Of a stretch of 19,731 nucleotides of DNA, positions 1 through 6,514 are shown one piece after another. The DNA is from Triangularia verruculosa (taxonomy: Eukaryota; Ascomycota; Sordariomycetes; Sordariales; Podosporaceae). Position 1 is the first letter of the stretch; every line of letters starts with the position of its first letter. A program made the translations under genes and the position numbers. Location: positions 1 through 19,731 of the forward strand of contig MU864111.1 of the NCBI GenBank assembly GCA_033296885.1, read 5' to 3'. The notes below the pieces were generated by a model. That model was not told the origin of the DNA and did not search any database. It saw only the letters and a list, made by a program, of their open reading frames with translations.

Positions 1-105
1 TTACAGTGGGATCAAAGATCGGCCAGTGGACCTTCCAATGGAGGGATCCAAGTATATATAGGGGTCTTCGCTCCCACCTTGAGCCAGTTGATATTTCCAC
101 ACCTC
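1..105 (+). repeat. Left inverted terminus of the outer element
   Basis: This pairs imperfectly with 3085-3190 in reverse complement. It retains more CA/TG than the right copy (for example GGATCCAAG here against GGATCTAAG there), so the right copy appears more RIP-mutated. Confidence 0.6.
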
Positions 106-214
106 TCAACCGACTTCAACCTTCTTCAATATATTATATATAACCAAAACCCACACTTCTTACTTTTTACAATCAAATACGTATTTATATATATAAATTC
201 AATATTTATATTGA

Positions 215-231
215 ATATATATAACGTATAT
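215..231 (+). repeat. Left arm of AT palindrome at the pogo target site
   Basis: This 17-base arm matches the reverse complement of 2078-2094 at 16 of 17 positions; the one difference is T against C. The TA duplication (232-233 and 2076-2077) lies between the arms once the transposon is removed. Either the element entered the centre of a palindrome, or its inverted repeats are longer than the 37 bp annotated here. Confidence 0.75.
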
Positions 232-233
232 TA

Positions 234-270
234 TCAGTGAGTGAGGCATATCAGTGAGTGAGGTACTTTC
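234..270 (+). repeat. Left TIR of pogo element, internally duplicated
   Basis: The repeat contains two tandem copies of TCAGTGAGTGAGG (234-246 and 251-263) separated by CATA, so each copy is immediately preceded by TA. It matches the reverse complement of 2039-2075 except for one T/C difference, which is a RIP-type change. Confidence 0.92.
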
Positions 271-322
271 GACGCGACGCGACATCTTTGTACTTAACAA
301 CCACTTTTCTCTACTATTAAAG

Positions 323-1996
323 ATGCCCTCTACTTTAAAAGAAAGCCAAATAATCTTGGCTCTCCAGGCTCTTCAAAATGACGAAAAGCTAAGTATACGG
401 GCTGCGGCTAAGGCCTATAGAGTCTCCCAGGCAACGCTAGAGCGCCGACGCGCTGGTAAGCCTGCACGATGCGATACTACACCTAAGTCGAAAAAGTTTA
501 CTCAATTAGAAGAGGAGGTTATTATTTATTATATTATTGAGCTATCTGCGCGAGCTTTTCTACCGAGATTAAGTGGTGTAGAAGATATGGCTAACTAACT
601 GCTATACGCCTGCGACGCGCCTCCTGTCGGTAAGCTTTAGGCACACCGATTCGTTAAACGCTAGCTAGAGCTCCGGACGCGTTTTACGCGTAGATACGAT
701 TATTAGAGGGCTAAGTGCGAGGATCTAAAGGTTATTACTAAGTAGTTTACGCTTATACGGAATACTAAGGTTAAGTACGGTATTATAGATAACGATATTT
801 ATAACTTCGACGAGACTGGGTTTATAATAGGTATTATTTTTACGGATATAGTAGTTATAACCTCGGACGGCTTTAGTAAGGTAAAACTAGCCTAGCCTAG
901 TAACTGCAAATAGGTAACGGTAATCTAAGGAGTTAATGCCCTCGGCTAAGCTATTCTTCCTTTTATTATCTTAGCCGTATAGTACTACTTTATTAACTAG
1001 TATACCGAATATAATTTACCGTCTACCTAGTGCATTGTAACTACCGATAATAGCTGGACTACCAATCCGGTAGGCCTAGATTAGATTAAGCACTTCGACT
1101 ATCATATAGCGTCCTATACAAAGGGCAAATACCGGTTATTGATCCTCGATGGCTACGAAAGCTACCACTCGACCGAATTCGAACGCCACTGCTAGCAGAA
1201 CAATATTATTACGCTCTACATACCTCTACACTCCTCCCACCTCCTCCAGCCACTCGATATTAGCTACTTTGGGCCGCTAAAATAGGCGTACGGCCGCTAG
1301 ATCGAGGACTTAATACATATATATATTAACTATATAAGTAAGTTCGAGTTCTTCTATACCTTCCGTAAAGCCTTCTTCGCCTCTATAACGGAGAAGAATA
1401 TATAGAGTAGCTTTATAGGAGCTAGCCTTATACCGTATAATCCAGAGAAGGTGCTTTCTAAGCTGGATATTAAACTTCGTACGTTAATACCCCCGACCTT
1501 ACACACCGGTACCCTACGACCTTAGATTACCTAAATACTATATAACCTTTAAGAAGCTAACTTGTAGTTAACGTTTATTAAGATTTGTATTATTAACTAT
1601 TAAAATAGCTCTCCGACTTCGATATTAACTACTATAGACTAGTTTACTAAAGGTACGATAGCTATGATATACTAGGTGGCCCTTCTTTAGTTAGAGAACG
1701 CTTCGCTCCGTAAGGCTAATAAGGTACTAAGTAAGCGCCGGAGAGCTAAAAAAACACGTGTACGGCTCGGAGGATCACTTGCTGTATAGGATGCACATGA
1801 TCTATTGGACCAAAAGGCTGTGGGTGCGGAGGGAGTATAAGAAACGCAGCAGGATGGTAGTAGTGTAGGGGGGGTCCGTACGAAGGTTCGGTGCTGTAGT
1901 ATGTGCGGTAAGCCTGGCTATAATGCGCGCACTTGCCAGGAGGCTGAAGAAGCCTTAGATTCAGCTGCTTCTGATGTAATTATAGTCGGTTCCTAG
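323..1996 (+). pseudogene. Fot/pogo transposase, inactivated by in-frame stops
   Basis: This is a DDE transposase for cut-and-paste movement. The ATG at 323 opens with an N-terminal psq/CENP-B-like helix-turn-helix (residues ~10-50, including SIRAAAKAYRVSQATLERRR). The frame stays in register for 558 codons to a TAG at 1994-1996. The catalytic core reads NFDETG (Asp codon 809-811), LILDG (Asp 1148-1150) and LLQPLDISYFGPLK (Asp 1256-1258), which gives a DD35D arrangement with all three aspartates intact. The C-terminus ends in a zinc-knuckle-like CSMCGKPGYNARTC, where Tyr stands in the usual His position. Stops begin at 596-598 and recur at former Gln/Trp codons, as expected of RIP, so no functional protein can be made. 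An upstream in-frame ATG at 254 lies inside the TIR and is less likely to be the start. Confidence 0.92.
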
Positions 1997-2038
1997 TGTT
2001 GTGGTCTAGCAATTGAGGATAGTTGTAATAGAGTAGTA

Positions 2039-2075
2039 GAAAGTGCCTCACTCACTGATATGCCTCACTCACTGA
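2039..2075 (-). repeat. Right TIR of pogo element, internally duplicated
   Basis: Reverse complement of 234-270 with one mismatch. It also contains the tandem CCTCACTCACTGA motif twice, each copy followed by TA. Confidence 0.92.
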
Positions 2076-2077
2076 TA

Positions 2078-2094
2078 ATGTACGTTATATATAT
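2078..2094 (-). repeat. Right arm of AT palindrome at the pogo target site
   Basis: Partner of 215-231, contiguous with the right-hand TA duplication. Confidence 0.75.
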
Positions 2095-3084
2095 GCCTAT
2101 TTGTGATATTTATTTACCGTATAATATAGAAAATCCTTTTGAATTTATTGGAAAAAGAGAAAGAATTACCGTTATTCCTTACGATACAACGATATTTAAA
2201 CACACTAACGATATCGATTTTTACCTACTTATTACGCCTACGCTCCTTTCCAATTTTTTCGCTAGTAGGCTACTACGGAGGCACCGAGGCCTACTTAGAC
2301 CTTCAAAAAATAATAATAATAATAATTTATTAACGCTTAGCGGCTAAGTCGAAAGGGCATCTATTACCGATTCAAGTATATATTCCCTAAGATATACTCT
2401 AATCTCCTTAAAGCCTATATAAAGTCTATTCTAGCCTATATACTCTGTTTTATCATTTCTTTATGGATTTTCGTAGGTTAGTAAGATTATTAATAGGCTA
2501 ACTTAAAGTTAGTTCTTTAAGTATTTAACGTCTTATCTTCGGCGGCTAAAATAATACTTATTATTTATAATATAAGATAATAAGTATAAAATCGTTAGAA
2601 AGTGATAATTAGTCGGTTAAGTATTTTAATCGGCTTATAGTTAGTTTATATCGAGTCGGTCCGTAGTTATTATAAACCGAATCGTTACCCGAACGGCTTC
2701 GACGTTTAGAGCTTAGTTTTTTTTATCCGACGGCGATTTCCCTCCTAAATAGAAGGAAATATTATTTTTATAGGTAACTATATATTAAAGTATCTTTATT
2801 TGGTACGTCGTCTATTTCTTATATTAGAAAAGGAAATGTTCTATTATTTTTCTGTTAGAACTTGCTATATATATAATAAATATATATATATTAAGGTCTG
2901 GGTTATATATATAATATATATTGGAATATATATTAATATATATAATATTGGATCGATACGTCGAATATTTAAATATATAGATAAATATATGGCTCAATAA
3001 TAATATATAAAGTAAGTGGAATTGGGTGTAATATTGGTTGTAAGGTTTGTTGTATATAGTTGTATATCGTTGTATATTTAAGTG
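2095..3084. other. AT-rich, RIP-like interior of the outer element; no gene recognised
   Basis: This stretch is dominated by TA-rich sequence. It has a short AAT microsatellite (about 2306-2326) and long TATATA tracts at 2860-3000. Short open frames (for example 2060-2347 and 2800-3000) are compositional: their translations are low-complexity Ile/Tyr/Asn-rich and match nothing I recognise. The stretch 2345-2760 keeps CG while CA and TG are scarce, so it is probably a RIP-mutated repeat whose identity is lost. Confidence 0.5.
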
Positions 3085-3190
3085 GGTTGTTCGGTTGTAA
3101 GGTGAAGGTATTGAACTGCCTCTGAGAGGGAGCGAGGACCTCTATATATACTTAGATCCTTCTACTGAACGGTCTTTTGATCCACTGTAA
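3085..3190 (-). repeat. Right inverted terminus of the outer element
   Basis: This is the reverse-complement partner of 1-105. It ends at GATCCACTGTAA (3179-3190). Weaker C-rich/AT similarity may continue inward to about 3010. Confidence 0.6.
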
Positions 3191-3638
3191 TTTCTTTCTT
3201 CTAGTGGGCCTTTTGGTAGTTGAATAGACTTTAAAAGTCTCATAATACCAAAGGTGAGCTTTAAAGAGCTTGCTGAGCCGTCCTGTCTTTCCGATCCTGC
3301 TTTTCTCCACTTATATATATAATAAAGGAAAATCCTTCAATTTTCAACATATTTTAGTTTAGGTTGAAAATTACTATTGCTTATATAATATACTATTGTA
3401 TATTAAAATATCAACTTACTAGCTTAAACTAGTAAGTAAATATTTAATTTTGAAGTTTTATTATTAAAATAAAACTATATTTGTTAAAGATAAATATTAT
3501 ATAAGTAGTAGTATTATATATATATATTAATATATAATACGTAAAAACAGTTGTATTAATACTTTTATAGTTACGTAAAGTAATATAGCTAAGCCCGATA
3601 ACTACAGTGCCTCTAGTTAATGTAATAGTTGAGTTATG
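3191..3638. other. AT-rich spacer with three hairpins; no gene recognised
   Basis: Three inverted repeats are visible. One is nested: CCTTTTGGTA at 3209-3218 with TACCAAAGG at 3246-3254, enclosing AGACTTTAAAAGTCT at 3226-3240. The second has arms AATTTTCAAC (3339-3348) and GTTGAAAATT (3363-3372). The third has 9-base arms ACTTACTAG and CTAGTAAGT around CTTAAA (3414-3437). A minus-strand open frame over 3444-3779 runs into the neighbouring LTR fragment and looks incidental. The region could be a decayed miniature element or simply AT-rich filler. Confidence 0.45.
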
Positions 3639-3823
3639 TGATGAACCCCTGTACAGAACCTCTGAAAGGGATACTCGGTTGAAGGCTACTTCTGACAATT
3701 GGTTCGGTGCAGCTAACAGTGCACAACAAGATGTCTCAATGTAAACACAAGATACCGTGAATACAAGTTGTGATTGCATACTGCGGAACTATCTACGAGC
3801 TATCTAGTTCCTCCGTATATATA
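3639..3823 (-). repeat. Truncated gypsy LTR fragment, largely free of RIP
   Basis: It matches the first 186 bases (plus-strand order) of the 423-bp LTRs at 5104 and 12358, starting TGATGAACCCC and ending GTATATATA. CA and TG are retained (for example GTGCACAACAAG, against GTGTATAATAAG at the 5104 copy), so it approximates the pre-RIP state. The LTR-II repeat begins immediately after it at 3824, and the rest of the LTR does not reappear beyond LTR-II. Confidence 0.88.
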
Positions 3824-4515
3824 TGTTAAAATAGGTCCCCGTGTGGCCTAATTTACAGTGGACTGACTGCTGTAATACTACGCGGTGTTGGCTGTGGCCG
3901 AATATTGGATTTGGTGGAGTCAACTCCCCCGAGAGCTTACCCAGCAGTCAACGCCTACCCGGCACCTAGGGAAGGGCTCCACTCACCACCCTCAGGGCAT
4001 TCAAAGGCTTGCATCCAGAGCCACAGTAGACCAAAATGGCCTATATTTTATATATAGGCTATTAAGGCCTATATACATGCCCTGTATAAGTTGTGGAACC
4101 CTAACCCTACGATGACCGCACTTTAGTAAGAGGGGGGGCCGTTTGGGTGAACTTTTGTATGGGCGTGAGTCGCTTTTTCCTCCCACCCACGGTAAACGGG
4201 GTCCGGCAAGCCGTACTCTGGCTCATCTGCCCGCCTTGGGGTGCAAGGCCCTGCAGGTCGGTCGGTGGGTATGTGGTAGAGGTCGAGTACGAACCCTACT
4301 ACAGAGGATACAATTGGACTATAGAAGGCTTACGCTATAAATATAGAAGGTTACCTACTAATTCTCTGTTATATAGCACCTACAAGGTGCTGTAGCCCAG
4401 TACCCCAGCAGTGAGCTTCAGGTATCGTGTGTGATAATTCCGCTGCACCGTAAGCACTATAAGTGTGCACCGTTACAGGGCCCTTAGGCCTGTATATGGG
4501 TTATACCTATTTAAA
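3824..4515 (+). repeat. LTR-II copy 1 (probable solo or remnant LTR, ~690 bp)
   Basis: This is homologous along its length to 18470-19165. The start TGTTAAAATAGG and the eroded end CCTATTTAAA are roughly complementary termini, as in an LTR of TG...CA type; the second copy ends CCTTTTTAATA. No primer-binding site follows and no matching target duplication is seen (left flank ATATA, right flank sequence from a copia RT), so the right junction is probably a deletion breakpoint. A TATA-like CTATAAATA occurs at 4334-4342. The copies differ by many transversions as well as transitions, so they are old or from different subfamilies. Two consecutive stretches stay open in the same frame in both copies. 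Confidence 0.7.
4373..4391. repeat. Hairpin within LTR-II copy 1
   Basis: AGCACC and GGTGCT pair around a short loop. The equivalent site in copy 2 (about 19023-19039) has only partly complementary arms, CAGCACGTATAAGGTGCTG. Confidence 0.45.
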
Positions 4516-5103
4516 ACCTTCTAAAGAAGTCCCTTTACAGCTTAAAATAAACTTCTTATCTTTAATAATAGAAGGTCCTAATAATAGTTAAAGACCTAAA
4601 TTTTAAAGTTTTAATTTCTAATTCGGCTACTTATTTCTACCCGAAATACAGAATATTTATTATTAACTACGTCGACGACTACTTATTTATAAGCCCTAAA
4701 CCCTTATACCTTTAAACCCTTAAAGAAGTTATAAGTAAGTATTATAATATCGAAGACCTCGGCCCTATCCGCTATTTTCTCGGTATTTAAATCGAACGGA
4801 ATAAGCCCTAACGGCGCCTCTGGATCTACTAAATAGCCTATATTACAGAAGCTATTAAGTACTTAGGTATTAATATTAAATTTACTACTTTTCTCTTAAG
4901 CCCTGGCATTACTAGTAAAAATAATAAACCTAGGAACCCCTATAACTTTACCGACATTTACCTTTTCTAGTAGCTAATTAGTACTACTATATATACTATA
5001 GTCCAGATAAAGCCTAAAGTAGCCTTTATTATCTAATAGCTCTCTAAGTATCTCAAATTACTTACTAAAATCTACTTAAAAGCCTCGAAATCACTTCTCT
5101 CTA
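4516..5103 (+). pseudogene. Copia reverse transcriptase fragment
   Basis: This is the C-terminal half of a copia-type RT. Visible motifs in one frame are LLKKSLYSLK near 4519-4548, the catalytic YVDD at 4668-4679 (intact), EDLGPIRYFLGI near 4754-4789, and then a degenerate thumb region up to the gypsy insertion. In-frame TAA/TAG replace expected Gln and Trp codons. Sequence upstream of the SLY motif is missing, so the copy is truncated as well as mutated. It continues as RNase H at 12781. The family assignment is secure because the spacing and order of SLY.LKQ-like, YVDD and DLG..YFLGI motifs are diagnostic of copia. Confidence 0.88.
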
Positions 5104-5526
5104 TGACGAACCCCTGTACAGAACCTCTAAAAGGGATACTCGGTTGAAGGCTACTTCTGACAATTGGTTCGGTGTAGCTAAATAGTGTATAATAAGATGT
5201 CTCAATGTAAATATAAGATACTGTAAATATAAGCTATGATTATATACTGCGGAACTATCTATAAGTTATCTAGTTCCTCTGTATATATAGACTATAAATC
5301 CCTAAGTACCTCCGTACCTAGATTACTCTCGCTCGCTAACGACCCGTAGTAATCCTTCTCGTATTTACTACGCTTACTAGGTAATTATAGTGATCCGGCT
5401 TACCTTTACTAAGTAGTAAGCCTCCTCCGACCCTAGTAGCCTTACTACTGTACCCCTTTTCTCCGATTAGCCGATATAGTTAACTATAGTCCCCGCTTGG
5501 CCCTACTATATAGTTAGTCTGTAATA
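5104..5526 (-). repeat. Gypsy 3' LTR (element orientation), RIP-mutated throughout
   Basis: It starts TGACGAACCCC and ends TCTGTAATA on the plus strand; the partner LTR ends TCTGTGACA. It is the same length as the right LTR. The differences from the right LTR in the distal half are almost all transitions of CA/TG to TA. A TATATATA promoter-like motif lies at 5281-5289. The polypurine tract abuts its right edge. Confidence 0.94.
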
Positions 5527-5545
5527 CGATACTCCCCCTTCGACG
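5527..5545 (-). other. Gypsy polypurine tract
   Basis: The minus-strand reading GAAGGGGGAGTAT lies directly upstream of the 3' LTR, where plus-strand DNA synthesis is primed. Its position next to the LTR confirms the element's orientation. Confidence 0.8.
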
Positions 5546-5663
5546 TCTTTCGTCCTGGAAAACTTAACGTTATTATCCTTATACCCTTAGCGCTACTATT
5601 CTTTCCTACGCATAAATAATCCCTCTCCTTTTCTTCTTCTATAAGTTCGTCCCGGTGTACCTA

Positions 5664-6328
5664 ATGATGACGGGTTATGTAGAGAAACGTTACCGCGATA
5701 TTACTTACGAACGAATAGTTTTTTCCGCTTCGATCGACTAAGACGGTATTAAAGTTATACTTTGCTCCTACTGCTAGCGCGCGAAGCTTTAAGGGCGTTG
5801 TATTATAAAGGAGGGATCGAACCGTTGTTTAAATTGCGTTCGAGTAGGTAAATTATGTAATGGGCTAAATGTGGCGGGTTTTTATAGGTGCTTGGGTTCT
5901 GTGTTATAGTCCTTCCTTTATTAATAGTTATAGTAATTAAAAACTTATTAGAATAAAAGAGAATTGACGAGGAAATCGCCGCAAAAGAGAATCTGTTATC
6001 AGAGACGCTGAGCTCCTTAATTTGCTTATATAAATAGCGCGAGTCGATGTGTAATTAGGGTATAGAATTCTTTCGTCGGGGGATAGAGTCGTTGGACGAG
6101 GTGGATACTTTAGCGCCCCCCTCGCCCGAGCCTATAGATCTATTAAGCAAGTAATCTTTAATTAGTTAAGTTTAGTTACTAGGTGCCTTCGATGTTATAG
6201 ATTGGGAGGCTATTGGTATCTCTAACTTTGGTGTTGCTTTCGAGCTCCCTATTAATTTCGATTAGTTAACTGATCCTACTTTTATAGTCGGTTAGGACTC
6301 TTTTAGTAGAACTCTTTTAATTTCTTAA
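5664..6328 (+). pseudogene. Accessory ORF with six-cysteine cluster, convergent with gypsy pol
   Basis: This degenerate frame runs opposite to gag-pol, between the 3' LTR and the pol terminus. From ATG 5664 it reads MMTGYVEKRYRDITYERIVF, then a cysteine cluster C-X2-C-X8-C-X8-C-X2-C-X6-C (Cys codons at 5763, 5772, 5799, 5826, 5835 and 5856, all intact), like a fungal Zn(II)2Cys6 binuclear cluster with slightly long spacing. A mid-region rich in stops follows. One frameshift near 5940-5960 then leads to IDEEIAAKENLLSETLSSLI, which is coiled-coil-like. Next come GIEFFRRGIESLDEVDT and, near the end, DVIDWEAIGISN. I recall similar Cys-cluster plus coiled-coil plus RRG..LDELE hypothetical proteins as abundant in fungal genomes; that is recollection, not a search. 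Function is unknown; nucleic-acid binding is inferred from the cluster. In-frame TAG/TAA at Gln/Trp-like positions show the same RIP decay as pol. Confidence 0.68.
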
Positions 6329-6379
6329 AGTAATTGAGGTTTATAGTGCTAATTATACTTAGGTCTTTAAATATTTATT

Positions 6380-6449
6380 AACTTTGTAGTGTAGTATGTA
6401 GTACGTCGATTACTGCGTCGGAGGTGCGGGTTCGATTTCCGTCGAAGTT
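6380..6449 (+). tRNA. tRNA-like relic (pseudo-tRNA)
   Basis: A 70-base cloverleaf-like fold is possible. The acceptor arms AACTTTG (6380-6386) and CGAAGTT (6443-6449) pair with one G-T wobble. A D-arm GTGT/GTAC forms with two wobbles. A weak anticodon stem TCGA/TCGG closes an 8-base loop. A T-arm GCGGG-TTCGATT-TCCGT carries a good B-box (GGTTCGATTT). The anticodon loop is not canonical and no amino-acid identity can be assigned. It sits between the convergent pol and accessory ORFs. It may be a RIP-decayed tRNA or tRNA-derived insertion, or a chance fold. Confidence 0.35.
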
Positions 6450-6514
6450 CTTTGGTATTTAGATTTATAGGTATATCCTGTAATCTAGGTATTGAACTTT
6501 TTAGCGTTTCGATT

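Larger units (their letters stand above)
234..2075 (+). mobile_element. Fot/pogo-type DNA transposon (Tc1/mariner superfamily)
   Basis: The element is about 1.84 kb. It is bounded by 37-bp inverted repeats (one mismatch) and flanked by TA on both sides (232-233, 2076-2077), the target duplication expected of this superfamily. It carries one transposase reading frame in + orientation, broken by many in-frame stops but with no frameshift from the start codon to the natural stop. The centre (about 600-1700) is heavily RIP-mutated, whereas the first ~200 bp and about 1745-1995 still contain ordinary CA and TG. A second, truncated and more mutated relative occupies 19166-19625. Confidence 0.93.
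1..3190. mobile_element. Unassigned element with long inverted termini, hosting a pogo insertion
   Basis: The first ~100 bases and the reverse complement of about 3085-3190 align: both start TTACAGTGG.ATCAAA, both continue into AAGTATATATAG followed by GG.GTC.TCGCTCC, with one ~11-base length difference near base 30-40. Removing the nested pogo element (234-2075 plus one TA) leaves about 1.35 kb. The remaining interior is AT-rich and I cannot recognise a transposase in it. The structure fits a non-autonomous DNA element or a decayed larger one. The window begins exactly at the apparent left tip, so the true left edge and any target duplication cannot be checked. An alternative is two copies of one repeat lying in opposite orientation. 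Confidence 0.5.

Noticed and set aside
2306..2326. AAT repeats resembling a short array
   Set aside because: A simple microsatellite without spacers; no CRISPR-type structure exists in the window.
2060..2347. 95-codon plus-strand open frame starting in the pogo TIR
   Set aside because: It crosses the transposon boundary into AT-rich DNA and ends in an AAT microsatellite; not a gene.
3444..3779. 111-codon minus-strand open frame
   Set aside because: It straddles AT-rich spacer and an LTR fragment, with no protein family signal.
4095..4107. Telomere-like CCCTAACCCTA (also single CCCTAA at 14306, 15658 and 17127)
   Set aside because: Only one or two units at each place and no array; not evidence of a telomere or subtelomere.
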